Shown here one piece after another: positions 35,376 to 44,512 of a DNA stretch of 64,000 nt. This DNA comes from an uncultured Bryobacteraceae bacterium. Lineage in GTDB: Bacteria > Acidobacteriota > Terriglobia > Bryobacterales > Bryobacteraceae. Where the stretch lies: NCBI GenBank assembly GCA_938003835.1, contig CALKXJ010000006.1:1-64000 (forward strand), written 5' to 3'. Below the pieces are notes generated by a model. The model had not been told where the DNA came from. It was given only the letters and a program-made list of their open reading frames with translations, and ran no database searches. The stretch's first letter is position 1. Each line of letters opens with the position of its first letter. The translations under genes were made by a program, and so were the position numbers.

Positions 35376-36632
35376 CGTCCGTTTCTCGATTCGCGTTTCG
35401 TCGAGCTCGATGCCGAAGCCCGGCCTCTCGGGAAGCCCGATGCGCCCGTGCTCGACGCGCGGCGGATCTTTCTCGAACAGGTAGTAGTAGCTCATCTTGT
35501 GGATGAGGTATTCGGCGAGCGGGCAGGTCATGGGCGATTGCGCGGCGATGACGTGCAGCGCGGCGTGCAGGCTGTGGCCGTGCGGGATGAGCTGGGCATC
35601 GAACAGGGAAGCCACCGTGGCGATGCGCACCAGCTCGCTCACCCCGCCGCACCATTCCGGATCGCACTGCACCACGTTCAGCGCGCCGGCGCGGAGGTAG
35701 TCGCTCACTTCCCAGCGATTGTAGATGTGCTCGCCGGAGGCGACCGGGATGGAGGTGGCGCGCCGCAGCTCGACGAAGCTCTGAAGCTTCTCCGGATGAA
35801 ACGCCTCTTCGATCCAGCGGGGGCGGTACTGTTCGACCTGTTTCGCCCAGGCAAGGGCATAGTTGAGATCCCAGCCCATGAAGGCGTCGAACATCAGCTC
35901 GACGTCGTCGCCCACGGCCTGGCGCAGCGCGCGCACCAGCGCGACGTTCTTTTCGAGGCCTGCCGTGCCGTCGCCCGGCCCGTAGGCAAGAAACCACTTC
36001 TGATGGCGGTAGCCTTCGCTCGTGAGCCGGGCGGCGACGGCCGCGGCGGCCTCGGGTTCGACACTGTAACCCAGGCAGCTTCCGTAGACCTCGACGGCGC
36101 GGCGCGTCGGCCCGCCGAGCAGGCGCCAGACCGGGGCGTTGAAATAACGGCCCCGCAGGTCCCAGAGGGCGTTGTCCACGGCGCTGATCCCCATCATGAA
36201 GTGCCCGCGCCGCGAGTGGCGGTTCAGCCGGAACATCTGGTCCCAGAGCGCTTCACCGGCCAGCGGATCCTTGCCGATCAAGAACGGCTTGAGTTGCCGG
36301 TCGACGACGATGGCCGCTTCGGCATCGATCGGGCCGTAGAGTCCCTCAAGGCCGACATCGGTGAGGATCCTCAGATAGAGTGCCGAAAGGGCCGATTTCT
36401 CTTGAACCGGCTGCGGGTCGTCCCGGTAAGGCTTCGGCCGGTGCTCTTCATAAACGTGGAGCGGCTGCACCTGGTGCTGGCGGTGGAGGCCGCGCATCAC
36501 CTCGCGACTGCCCTCCAGGCGCCAGAATTCGAGAGCGCGGATCTTGAGGGCGCCCCGCGGCGTCTCCTGCGCGGGCGCCGGAGGTCGCACCGCAAGAGCT
36601 CCGAGGCCGGAAAGGAAACTGCGCCGTCGCAT
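35358..36632 (-). CDS. Enolase-superfamily enzyme, exported (mandelate racemase type)
   Basis: 424 residues starting MRRRSFLSGLGALA, a Tat-like signal. Metal ligands are visible in LMFDAFMGWD, PRWIEEAFHPE and VASGEHIYNRW, and a C-terminal histidine in LIPHGHSLHAA could be the general base. The KxK pattern of the first enzyme in the window is not seen; HQKWFLAYGPGDG occupies that place, so the reaction probably differs. The reading frame continues upstream through the prmA gene, but that extension is a shadow; the ATG at 36632 fits both the signal and the neighbour. Confidence 0.88.
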   Translation of the reverse strand: MRRRSFLSGLGALAVRPPAPAQETPRGALKIRALEFWRLEGSREVMRGLHRQHQVQPLHVYEEHRPKPYRDDPQPVQEKSALSALYLRILTDVGLEGLYGPIDAEAAIVVDRQLKPFLIGKDPLAGEALWDQMFRLNRHSRRGHFMMGISAVDNALWDLRGRYFNAPVWRLLGGPTRRAVEVYGSCLGYSVEPEAAAAVAARLTSEGYRHQKWFLAYGPGDGTAGLEKNVALVRALRQAVGDDVELMFDAFMGWDLNYALAWAKQVEQYRPRWIEEAFHPEKLQSFVELRRATSIPVASGEHIYNRWEVSDYLRAGALNVVQCDPEWCGGVSELVRIATVASLFDAQLIPHGHSLHAALHVIAAQSPMTCPLAEYLIHKMSYYYLFEKDPPRVEHGRIGLPERPGFGIELDETRIEKRTSVQWS

Positions 36633-36646
36633 GACGAGCGATTCTA

Positions 36647-37456
36647 TCAACTCGAGCTGCGCCGGACGAGGATGGCGGCCCAGCCGTCGCGCGCGGTGGT
36701 TTCGAGCGGTTCGAGGCCGGCGGCCCTGGCGGCGGAGGCAACCTCGTCGATCCGGTTCGGCTCGAAGCCGCTCAGCACGGCGAAACCGCCAGGACGCAGC
36801 ACGCGCGCAATCTCGGCTGCCAGGGCGACGGCAGCGCCGGGGCTGACGTTGGCCGCGACAAAATGCGCCGCCTGGTCGGCCACGGCGTCGGCAGAGCCTT
36901 GAAATAGGAGAGCCGCCACGCCCGCCCGCGCCAGGTTCTCTTGCGCGGCCTCGACGGCCTGCGTATCGATGTCGCAGGCGATGATGCGGCCGGCGCCCAA
37001 CAGGGCGGCCGCCTGCGCCAGGATCCCGGATCCGGCGCCCAGATCGAAGAACACTTGACCCGCGCCGAGCCGCCGCTCCATCGCCTCCAGGCACATTTGC
37101 GTGGTCGGATGATAGCCGGTGCCGAGCGCCAGGCCCGGCCGGATCTCCAGGCGCAGCCGCCCCGGGGGCGTCGGCTCGTCCCGCCAGTCCGGGACGATGA
37201 AGAAACGCTCGCCGACCTCGATCGGTGCGAAGGACTCCATGGTGAGCCGCACCCAGTTGACTTCTTCGACCGGCTCCCAGCGCGCATTCCACGCCGCGTA
37301 AACATCGATCGGAAACGGCTCGCGAAAGAAGGCTTCGAGCAGGATCCGGCCGGAGAGCTCTTCGTGCTCGATGAAGCCCGTCGCGCCGCGCTCCCACAGT
37401 TCGGCGACGAGCCGGTCTTTCTCCTCCGGTGAGGTTTCAAGAATCAGCGCCTGCAT
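36647..37456 (-). CDS. prmA: Ribosomal protein L11 methyltransferase
   Basis: 269 residues. An N-terminal substrate-recognition domain is followed by the SAM-binding domain: GLALGTGYHPTTQMCLEAME, then VFFDLGAGSGILAQAAALLGA, IIACDIDTQAVEAA and the post-motif NVSPG in place of the usual N-x-x-x-N/P region. PrmA trimethylates L11. It starts directly after the acyl-CoA synthetase stop on the same strand and lies 14 bp before the enolase gene. Confidence 0.88.
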   Translation of the reverse strand: MQALILETSPEEKDRLVAELWERGATGFIEHEELSGRILLEAFFREPFPIDVYAAWNARWEPVEEVNWVRLTMESFAPIEVGERFFIVPDWRDEPTPPGRLRLEIRPGLALGTGYHPTTQMCLEAMERRLGAGQVFFDLGAGSGILAQAAALLGAGRIIACDIDTQAVEAAQENLARAGVAALLFQGSADAVADQAAHFVAANVSPGAAVALAAEIARVLRPGGFAVLSGFEPNRIDEVASAARAAGLEPLETTARDGWAAILVRRSSS

Positions 37457-39046
37457 TCAGCCTTGCACCCGCTTCGCCTTGCCTGCCCAGAGCGTCTCTT
37501 TGAGTTCGGCTTTGCGGATCTTGCCCGTGCCGCTCTTGGGCAGAGGCTCCTGGCGGAAGAAGACGTGTTTGGGAAGTTTGAAGCGCGCCAGGCGGCCCTC
37601 CAGATGCGCCCGCAACTCCTCGGCGGTGAGCGTCTGGCCCGGCTTCAGCACGACGAACGCCGCAGGCACCTCTCCCCACTGGTCGTCCGGCGCGGCCACC
37701 ACCGAACACTCGAAGACGGCCGGATGCGAGGCGATGGCGCTTTCGACCTCGAGCGAGGAGATGTTCTCGCCGCCGCTGATGATGATCTCCTTCTTGCGAT
37801 CCACGATCTGGAGGAAGCCCTCTTCGTCCCAGGTGGCCATGTCGCCCGTGTGGAACCAGCCGCCCGCCATCGCCTCGGCCGTTTGCGCCGGATCCCGCCA
37901 GTAGCCCTCCATGACGTGGTCGCCGCGGGTGACGATTTCGCCCACCGTCCGGCCGTCGCGCGGCACGTCATTCATGGCCTGATCGACGACGCGCACTTCG
38001 ACGCCGATCACTGGAAAACCGGTCATGGCCTGGCGGCGGTAGCGCTCCTCGTCGCTCGAGAAGGTGAGGCCCGCTTTCGGAATGGCCGCGGCCAGCACCG
38101 GGGCCGTTTCGGTGAGGCCGTAACCGGAGAAGCACCGGCAGCCGAAGGTGCGCTCGACACGCTCGATCAGCGTCGGCGTGGAGGCGGCGCCGCCGATGAA
38201 GATGCGCCGCATGCTGGAAAGGTCATGGCGGCCCGCCTCGGGATGATTCACCAGAGCATTGGCCATCGCCGGGACCAGGTACATGTCCGTGCCGCGGTGC
38301 TCCTCGATGAGCCGGAAAACCGCCGGAGGGTCGAACCGGCGCACCATCACCTGCTTGACGCCGAGGTACGTGAGCGCCTGGGGGCCGCCCCAGCCGTTGG
38401 CATGGAAGAACGGAATCGTGTGCAGGTAGACCATCGACTCCACCTGGACGTAGAGCGTCATGACGGCGAGCGCGTGCAGATAAAGCGTCCGGTGGCTGAG
38501 CATTACTCCTTTGGGCGTGCCGGTGCTGCCCGAGGTGTAGAACAGCTCGGCCACGGCGTTCTCGTCGATCGAGGAGATGTCGGCGCGCTCGGGCTCGCCG
38601 GCGGCGATCAGCTCTTCGTAATTGAGCCCGGCGGGCTCCACCGTCCGGCCGATCGCCACCCAGTGGGCGATGCCGGGACAGGCGGCGCGCAGCTCCGCCG
38701 CCACGCGGGCGAACTCTTCCTCGAAGATGAGCATGCGCGCTCCCGCGTGGTTCACAATGGCAGCCAGCTCGACCGGAGCCAGGCGTACGTTGAGCGGAAG
38801 CAGAATGGCGCCGGCCTGCGGGACGCCGAAATAGCCCTCGAGCAACTGGTGGTTGTTGAAGCTCAAATAGGCCACGATCTCGCCGCGCGCGATGCCGTGC
38901 CGGCCGAGGCCGGAAGCCAGTCTCCGGCACCGCTCGCCGAACTCCGCGTACGTGAACTGGCGGTCGCCTGAAACGACCCCGACGCGATTCCCATAGAGGT
39001 CCGTGGCGCGGTCCAGACACCTGAGCGGCGTCAGAGGGGTGAACAT
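37457..39046 (-). CDS. Acyl-CoA synthetase (AMP-forming)
   Basis: 529 residues of the ANL superfamily. The phosphate-binding loop is FYTSGSTGTPKGVMLSH (about 167-183), followed by GYGLTETAPV, GWFHTGDMATWDEEGF with IVDRKKEIIISGGENIS, and the C-terminal lysine in PKSGTGKIRK. It activates a carboxylic acid as an acyl-AMP and then an acyl-CoA; medium- or long-chain fatty acids are most likely. It ends one base before prmA and is divergent from the coiled-coil protein gene. Confidence 0.9.
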   Translation of the reverse strand: MFTPLTPLRCLDRATDLYGNRVGVVSGDRQFTYAEFGERCRRLASGLGRHGIARGEIVAYLSFNNHQLLEGYFGVPQAGAILLPLNVRLAPVELAAIVNHAGARMLIFEEEFARVAAELRAACPGIAHWVAIGRTVEPAGLNYEELIAAGEPERADISSIDENAVAELFYTSGSTGTPKGVMLSHRTLYLHALAVMTLYVQVESMVYLHTIPFFHANGWGGPQALTYLGVKQVMVRRFDPPAVFRLIEEHRGTDMYLVPAMANALVNHPEAGRHDLSSMRRIFIGGAASTPTLIERVERTFGCRCFSGYGLTETAPVLAAAIPKAGLTFSSDEERYRRQAMTGFPVIGVEVRVVDQAMNDVPRDGRTVGEIVTRGDHVMEGYWRDPAQTAEAMAGGWFHTGDMATWDEEGFLQIVDRKKEIIISGGENISSLEVESAIASHPAVFECSVVAAPDDQWGEVPAAFVVLKPGQTLTAEELRAHLEGRLARFKLPKHVFFRQEPLPKSGTGKIRKAELKETLWAGKAKRVQG

Positions 39047-39122
39047 GGGCTGTCCTCTCCGTCCGGTGGCGTTCTTCGCGCATTGTACTCTAGCGGCACG
39101 CTATGCTGAGAGGCGCGTGGGA

Positions 39123-39818
39123 GTGAGCCTGCGGCACTTCGTCTACGCGCTGGTGGCCGCCGTCATCGTTTACATCGCGCGCGAGCTCAAACGCCGCCGC
39201 CTGCGCGTCAATCCCCGCCGGCCGGAGCTTAGCATGGCCGAGGCGGTCGAGCTTTTCGGGCGGGGTGCCGACCGGGATCCCGACCGGGTGCTCGTGCCCG
39301 ACCACCTGCGTGGCGTACCGCCCCCTTCCGTCCTTGAGGCGGCGGCGAGAACGGCGCAGGAAGCGGAACAGCAGAGCCTCCGCGCCGCTTCGGCACGCCA
39401 GGCGATCCGGGAAGCGATCCTCGCCCAGGCCACGCTCGCGCTCAAGCTCGAGGCGATCCTCGCCCGCGACGAGCGGGCGCGCGCGGCGCTGATTGCAGGC
39501 TACCAGCCCGGCATGGAGGAACTGCTCGTCGAGGGCGCCCGGATCTGTCATGAGAGCTGGCGGCTGCTGCGCTTCTACGCGCGGCTGAAGTTCGACGACG
39601 CGGTGCCGGAGGACTGGTTCCACCGTTATGTGCGCCTGGCCCGGCCCTACATCCGAGAGAAGGTACGCCTGGCCGAGGCCGCCGTGATCGAAATGGACGA
39701 AGGCGCCCGGCGCTTCATCGAAATTTACGACCTGCTTCTGGCGGACCTCAAGAAAGAGGCGCTGGCGGCGCCGCCCAAGAAACGCTTCGTTCCTCCCGAT
39801 CTGCCGGAGAGTGGATGA
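39123..39818 (+). CDS. Unrecognised membrane-anchored helical protein
   Basis: 231 residues if it starts at the GTG at 39123 (GAGAGG about nine bases upstream); a GTG at 39117 is the alternative. It has one N-terminal helix (FVYALVAAVIVYIA) with basic residues after it, then a long alanine- and arginine-rich helical region (about 75-125) and a second helical stretch around RICHESWRLLRFYARLKFDD. It ends in a proline-rich tail (PPKKRFVPPDLPE). No family was recognised. It converges on galT with a 6-bp gap. Confidence 0.6.
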   Translation: MSLRHFVYALVAAVIVYIARELKRRRLRVNPRRPELSMAEAVELFGRGADRDPDRVLVPDHLRGVPPPSVLEAAARTAQEAEQQSLRAASARQAIREAILAQATLALKLEAILARDERARAALIAGYQPGMEELLVEGARICHESWRLLRFYARLKFDDAVPEDWFHRYVRLARPYIREKVRLAEAAVIEMDEGARRFIEIYDLLLADLKKEALAAPPKKRFVPPDLPESG

Positions 39819-39824
39819 GCGGCG

Positions 39825-40877
39825 TCAATCGGCCCAGTGGCGCTCGCTCAGGGCGCGCAGCCGCTCGGCGGCGGCCTCCGCCGTGATGTCCCGTTGCGGC
39901 CAGGCGAGCATTTCGTAGCCGACCAGGAACTTCCGGATGCGCGCCGAGCGGAGCAATGGCGGGTAGAAATGCACGTGGAGGTCCCACTCCGGGTGCGGCT
40001 CGCCGTCGGTGGGCCGCTGGTGGATGCCCATCGAGTAGGGAAACGAGATCTGAAAAAGGTTGTCGTAGCGCACGGTGATGCGGTGCAGCGCCTCGGCGAA
40101 GGATGTGCGCTCCGCGCCGGTGAGCTCATCGAGCGCTGTGACGTGTCGCCGCGGCAGGATCATCGTCTCGAACGGCCAGACGGCCCAGAACGGCACCAGC
40201 ACGACGAAGTGGTCGTTGGAGAATACGATCCGCTCGCCCGCTTCCTCTTCGACGGCCAGGTACTCCTGAAGCAGGGTGACGCCGCGCTGCGCCAAGTGAT
40301 CGGCCTGCGCCGCCGTCTCCGCCGCCACGCGATCCGGGATCGAGCCGTTGGCCCAGATCTGGCAGTGCGGGTGCGGGTTGCTGCACCCCATCATCTCGCC
40401 GCGATTCTCGAAGATCTGCACGTGCCGGATGAAGGGCAGGCTGCCCAGCTCGACGTACTGCTCGACCCAGGTGTCGACCACCTGCCGTATCCCCTCGGTC
40501 TCCATACGCGCGAGCGTTAGATCGTGGCGGGGATGAAAGCAGACGACGCGGCAGAGGCCGGGCTCGGTCTCCGCTACGAGCAGCCCGGAGCGATCCGCCC
40601 GGCCCGGCGGGGTCTGGGGCGACATCGTCGGGAAGTCGTTGTCGAAGACGAAGGTTCCGCTATAAGGCGGGTTGCGGTGCCCGCGGGCCCGGACGTTGCC
40701 CGGGCAGAGGTAACAATCCGGATCGTAGGCCGGCAGGCGTTCCTCGGAAACGGCCTCCAACTGCCCCTGCCAGGGACGCTGGGTGCGATGAGGCGAGACC
40801 AGCACCCATTCCCGCGCGAGCGGATTGTAACGGCGGTGCGGCTGCGTGCTGAGCCACGTTTCCGAGATTAGCCGCAT
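39825..40877 (-). CDS. galT: Galactose-1-phosphate uridylyltransferase
   Basis: 350 residues of the HIT superfamily. The catalytic motif is SNPHPHCQ (HPHCQ at 169-173; His171 is the uridylylated residue). Zinc-type ligands appear as CYLC (Cys55, Cys58). The ending [14 protein letters not shown] supplies the second histidine cluster. The enzyme exchanges UMP between UDP-glucose and galactose-1-phosphate in the Leloir pathway. No galK or galE is adjacent, apart from the partial epimerase at the far end of the window. Confidence 0.92.
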   Translation of the reverse strand: MRLISETWLSTQPHRRYNPLAREWVLVSPHRTQRPWQGQLEAVSEERLPAYDPDCYLCPGNVRARGHRNPPYSGTFVFDNDFPTMSPQTPPGRADRSGLLVAETEPGLCRVVCFHPRHDLTLARMETEGIRQVVDTWVEQYVELGSLPFIRHVQIFENRGEMMGCSNPHPHCQIWANGSIPDRVAAETAAQADHLAQRGVTLLQEYLAVEEEAGERIVFSNDHFVVLVPFWAVWPFETMILPRRHVTALDELTGAERTSFAEALHRITVRYDNLFQISFPYSMGIHQRPTDGEPHPEWDLHVHFYPPLLRSARIRKFLVGYEMLAWPQRDITAEAAAERLRALSERHWAD

Positions 40878-40969
40878 GCTCTTCCGTCAGGTGTGCCGTA
40901 GGGGAATTCGAACTTGGGCGACGGGCAGCGGAAAGGATCAGGCGGTCTCTCGAAGAAAACTATCGAGCG

Positions 40970-41056
40970 TGGTGCGGATGAGAGGACTTGAACCTCCACG
41001 GGATTGCTCCCACATGGACCTGAACCATGCGCGTCTGCCAGTTCCGCCACATCCGC
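40970..41056 (-). tRNA. tRNA-Leu (anticodon CAG), CCA encoded
   Basis: An 87-nt class II tRNA. The acceptor stem is GCGGATG/CATCCGC, the anticodon arm is CATGG-TTCAGGT-CCATG giving CAG, and a long variable arm and TTCAAGTC T-arm follow, with CCA encoded at the end. It lies between galT and the TonB receptor gene. Confidence 0.93.
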
Positions 41057-41075
41057 ACGCGACGATCCATTACCT

Positions 41076-41104
41076 ATTCTGCAAAAGCGGGCCGCCGGTG
41101 TCAA
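41076..41104 (-). promoter_or_regulatory. Probable sigma-70 promoter of tRNA-Leu
   Basis: TTGACA (41099-41104) and CAGAAT (41076-41081) on the minus strand are separated by 17 bases, ending about 20 bases before the tRNA. The -35 box lies in the loop of the terminator of the TonB receptor gene. Confidence 0.55.
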
Positions 41105-41120
41105 TGCCGTGCGGCCCGCT
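41083..41120 (-). terminator. Rho-independent terminator after the TonB receptor gene
   Basis: On the minus strand a perfect 10-bp stem AGCGGGCCGC/GCGGCCCGCT with a 15-base loop is followed by TTT. It starts 17 bases after the receptor stop and overlaps the promoter of the tRNA-Leu downstream. Confidence 0.8.
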
Positions 41121-41136
41121 CTCGTTCAGGCGGAGA

Positions 41137-44100
41137 TTACCACTCCAGGCGGAAGCCCATGCGGAAGGCGCGCGGTCCGGGCTGGTCGCCGGTGGAGGCT
41201 CCGTTGACTTCGCCCACGCCGCTGATGACGCCCACCTGGCCGAGCTGGGTGATATTGGTGACCGGGTTGCTCCAGTTCGGGTGGTTGAAGATGTTGGTCG
41301 CCGTGAGCTCCCAGCGGAACACCACCCTCTCGGCCAGCTCGAAGTTCTTGATCAGGCCCATGTGCCAGACGTTGACCCAGGGGCCCTTGATCACGCCCTT
41401 GGCCGAGGTGCCGAACTGGCCCGGCTGAGGCGCCGCGAAGGCCGAGGCGTCGAACCAGCCGGTGACCTTGCGCTGGTCCTTGGGCAAGTTGGCGTCCCTA
41501 AGGTGATCCGGCCGGATGGTCACCAGGGGCGCCGTCCGGCTGGTGGTGTAAGCCGTGCCCGTCGGATCGGGTCCGGTCCACAGCGGCGTCAGGAACTGCC
41601 CGGAGTAGTAGCTGTAGATGCCGCTGAGCTCCCAGCCGCCTACCAGGAGGTTCAGCCCGCGGCCGGCGTTGCTCATGTACTTGCGTCCCCGGCCGAAGGG
41701 GAACTGGTAGAGCCAGTTGGTGGTCACGCGGTGCGTGGGGATATCGGACCAGACCGCGCGCTCGCGCCGGCGGTCGAACGGATTCTCCGGCGATTCGCCA
41801 CGCTCCAGGTCGCCGATGTCGCGCGCCCAGACCCAGGAGAACTGGTAGTAGAGGCCGTTGCGGAGCTTGCGCTCGGCCTCGGCGGTGAAGCCGTGGTACT
41901 GGTGCCCGGCACCGTTGGTGAAGTAGCTGATGCCCGGATACTGCGGGAAGGGCCGCGGCTTGTCCACGAACGGCCGGGTGTCCGGCACGGGCGAGTTGTA
42001 GTTATAGCTCCAGTCGCCCTGGCGCGTGTTGGTGCCGATATAGGAGAGCCGGAACCCGGTGTCCCACATCGACCGCTCGATGGTCAGGTTCCACTGCATG
42101 CTGTAGGGTATCTTGAGGTGCGGATTCACGGCGGCCGGCAGGCCGACGGTGGACGGCCCCCCGGTACCCGTCGCCGGGAAGACCTGCGGCAGCACGATCA
42201 CGGGCGTGGGCGTTGGATTGGTGAAGCTCGGCTCATTGATGACGAAGGGCACGCCGCCGTGGCTGATATTGCGCGGCACGACGTCGTAGTAGAGGCCAAA
42301 GCCGGAGCGGATCACGGTGTTTTCGCCCCACGGCCGCCAGGCCAAGCCGAGGCGCGGCGCGAAGTTGTTGCGGTCGCTGCGAATGAGCAACCGGCCGGGA
42401 AGTCCGAGGCTTTCTGCCTCGACGACATCGACATAGCCTTTGGGCATGAGCGGACTTACCAGATTCATTGTCCCGTTCGGGATCACGATCTTGCCGGAGG
42501 CGATGTCAAACAGCGACGCCCGTCCGTGCTCCTCGTCCCAGACCGGATGGAATTCGTAGCGGATGCCGAGGTTCATGGTCAACCGTGGCGTGATCTTGAA
42601 GTCGTCCTGGAAGAAGAAATCGTACTGCCAGCGCAGCCGGTCGATCAGGACGAAGGGAAAGGCCCGGGCCGCCGAGGACGGCAAGCCCAGCAGAAAGTCG
42701 CCGTACGGGTGGCCCGTGTAGCGGTTCGAGTAGGTGTGACTGCCGAACAGGTTGGCATTGGCGGCGCCGTCGTCCCACTCCACCCGCGTCAGGTTGAATC
42801 CGGCCTTCAGGTTGTGCCGGCCGCGGAACCAGCTCAGGTGCTCCTGAAACTGCATCAGGAAGTTCCGGAAGCCCGGCCGGCGGTAGTCCACCTGCGTGAT
42901 CGGCGTCAGGCCGATGCCGGACCAGTTCACTTTGAAGATGCCGCTGACGTCGGGCAGGTTGGGCACCAGACCGGTGAGCCCGAGGTCGCGGACGACATCG
43001 TTCCCCTTGAGTGGACCCTCGATGGGATTGTTGTTCAGGGCAAAACCCCAGCGGAATTCGTTAAGGAACGTCGGCGAGAAGGTGTGCGTGTAGACGATGC
43101 TGGCGGCGCGGTTGTCGCGCTGCTGGTACCGCTGGCCGATCGTGGGCAGATTTCCTTCGTACGGGCGATTGTAGAGCCGCTGCCAGGTGTAGCGGCCGAA
43201 GATGGCGTCCTTGTTGGAGAAGCGGTGATCGATCCGGGTGGTCCAGTAGGTGGAGGGATCGCGCGGTCTGATTTTCATCTCGCGGTAGTTCTGGCTCACC
43301 AGGACGGTCGGATCGCCGAAGTTGGGCAGCGGATAGAAACGGTCCTGGATCTTCTTGGCTACCGGATTAATACGGCTGGCGGGGATGACGTTGCCGGCGA
43401 ACGGTTGGCCAGTGCTGGGATCCCGGACGACGCTGGTCAAGCCCGAGAAGTTCCCCTCCCGCCAGGCCGGCAGCGGCACGGTCGGGTTGAGCAATTGCTG
43501 GACGGCGCTCCCGCGGGAGGTCTCGAAGGAGAAGAAGAAGAACGTCTTGTCCTTGCCTTCGTAGAGCCTGGGCAGGTAAACCGGGCCGCCGACGCTGCCG
43601 CCCGGGGTGTGGCTGATGCCGGTGCCGCGCTGGAGGGCGAACGGGTTGCGGGCACGGAACCAGGGCGTGCTGTAGTAGTCGAAGATGTTGCCGTGCAGCT
43701 CATTGCTGCCGGACTTGGAGATCATCGTTACCGTGCCGATAGTGCCGAACTCGGCCGTGTTGTTGGAAATATCGATCTTGATCTCCTGGAACGATTCGAT
43801 GTAGTTGGCAAGCGGGCCGATCTGCGTCTCGCTGACGCCGTCGCTCATCGTGGTGCCGTCGATCGACCAGTGGGACTGGTTCGAGCGGCTTCCGGCGAAA
43901 CGGATCGTCGAGGAGCCGCCGCCGGCTTGAAGCACATTGGGCGAAAGCGCCAGGAAGGCCCAGATGCCCCGCGTGTTCAGCGGGATCGACTTGAGCAGAT
44001 CGGCGGTCTTCGTGTCAGAGATCCGGGCGGTCTCGGTTTCGATCAGCGTCGCTCCCGCGGTGACCTCGATGCGGGTCTCCACGGTGCCGACTTCCAAGGT

Positions 44101-44424
44101 GATGTCCAGCCGGCGGTAGTCCCGCGCCTCGAGGATGATGTCCTGGGCGACGAACTCCTTGAAACCGGCGCCGCGGGCCGTCACCCGGTAGCTGCCCTCG
44201 CGGAGCTGAGCCAGCGTATAGATGCCGGCGGCGTTGGACTGGGTGGTGGTTTCGATGCCGGTGGCCAGATGCCGGGCCGTGATGGTAACTGCCGGAATGA
44301 CGGCTCCGGTCGCATCCGTCACCGTACCGGTGATCGTGGCGAAGGTCGTCTGGGCGGAGGCGGGCACGGCTGCCAGGGCGAGGAGAGCCACTAGCGCCCG
44401 AGCGACAGGGCGGGCTTTTGCCAT
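41137..44424 (-). CDS. Oar-like TonB-dependent outer-membrane receptor
   Basis: 1095 residues with a signal peptide ending PASAQ. Residues about 26-115 are a carboxypeptidase-regulatory-like domain (TITGTVTDATGAVIPAVTITAR, GIYTLAQLREGSYRVTA). A plug domain follows (about 120-240), then a large beta-barrel with many aromatic strands ending in FRMGFRLEW. This is the receptor type expanded in acidobacteria, presumed to import large or complexed substrates; its ligand is not visible. AGGAG precedes the ATG by seven bases. A promoter and a terminator of its own frame the gene. Confidence 0.92.
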   Translation of the reverse strand: MAKARPVARALVALLALAAVPASAQTTFATITGTVTDATGAVIPAVTITARHLATGIETTTQSNAAGIYTLAQLREGSYRVTARGAGFKEFVAQDIILEARDYRRLDITLEVGTVETRIEVTAGATLIETETARISDTKTADLLKSIPLNTRGIWAFLALSPNVLQAGGGSSTIRFAGSRSNQSHWSIDGTTMSDGVSETQIGPLANYIESFQEIKIDISNNTAEFGTIGTVTMISKSGSNELHGNIFDYYSTPWFRARNPFALQRGTGISHTPGGSVGGPVYLPRLYEGKDKTFFFFSFETSRGSAVQQLLNPTVPLPAWREGNFSGLTSVVRDPSTGQPFAGNVIPASRINPVAKKIQDRFYPLPNFGDPTVLVSQNYREMKIRPRDPSTYWTTRIDHRFSNKDAIFGRYTWQRLYNRPYEGNLPTIGQRYQQRDNRAASIVYTHTFSPTFLNEFRWGFALNNNPIEGPLKGNDVVRDLGLTGLVPNLPDVSGIFKVNWSGIGLTPITQVDYRRPGFRNFLMQFQEHLSWFRGRHNLKAGFNLTRVEWDDGAANANLFGSHTYSNRYTGHPYGDFLLGLPSSAARAFPFVLIDRLRWQYDFFFQDDFKITPRLTMNLGIRYEFHPVWDEEHGRASLFDIASGKIVIPNGTMNLVSPLMPKGYVDVVEAESLGLPGRLLIRSDRNNFAPRLGLAWRPWGENTVIRSGFGLYYDVVPRNISHGGVPFVINEPSFTNPTPTPVIVLPQVFPATGTGGPSTVGLPAAVNPHLKIPYSMQWNLTIERSMWDTGFRLSYIGTNTRQGDWSYNYNSPVPDTRPFVDKPRPFPQYPGISYFTNGAGHQYHGFTAEAERKLRNGLYYQFSWVWARDIGDLERGESPENPFDRRRERAVWSDIPTHRVTTNWLYQFPFGRGRKYMSNAGRGLNLLVGGWELSGIYSYYSGQFLTPLWTGPDPTGTAYTTSRTAPLVTIRPDHLRDANLPKDQRKVTGWFDASAFAAPQPGQFGTSAKGVIKGPWVNVWHMGLIKNFELAERVVFRWELTATNIFNHPNWSNPVTNITQLGQVGVISGVGEVNGASTGDQPGPRAFRMGFRLEW

Positions 44425-44483
44425 TTCACAACTCCTGTTTGGACTCCTGAAACGCTTGGCGGGATTGTTTCCCGTCGAAAGGA

Positions 44484-44512
44484 AGCATAACCCAGGGAAA
44501 CTGGATTGTCAA
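44484..44512 (-). promoter_or_regulatory. Sigma-70 promoter of the TonB receptor gene
   Basis: TTGACA (44507-44512) and TATGCT (44484-44489) on the minus strand, 17 bases apart and about 60 bases before the start codon. The -35 box overlaps the stop codon of the upstream glycosyltransferase gene. Confidence 0.75.

Noticed and set aside
36633-37397. N-terminal extension of the second enolase-superfamily gene
   Set aside because: It overlaps prmA in another frame and has no homology-like pattern; the Tat signal begins at 36632.
40846-44394. A 1182-residue open frame on the plus strand
   Set aside because: It lies antisense to the TonB receptor gene, has no recognisable domains and a composition typical of high-GC shadow frames.
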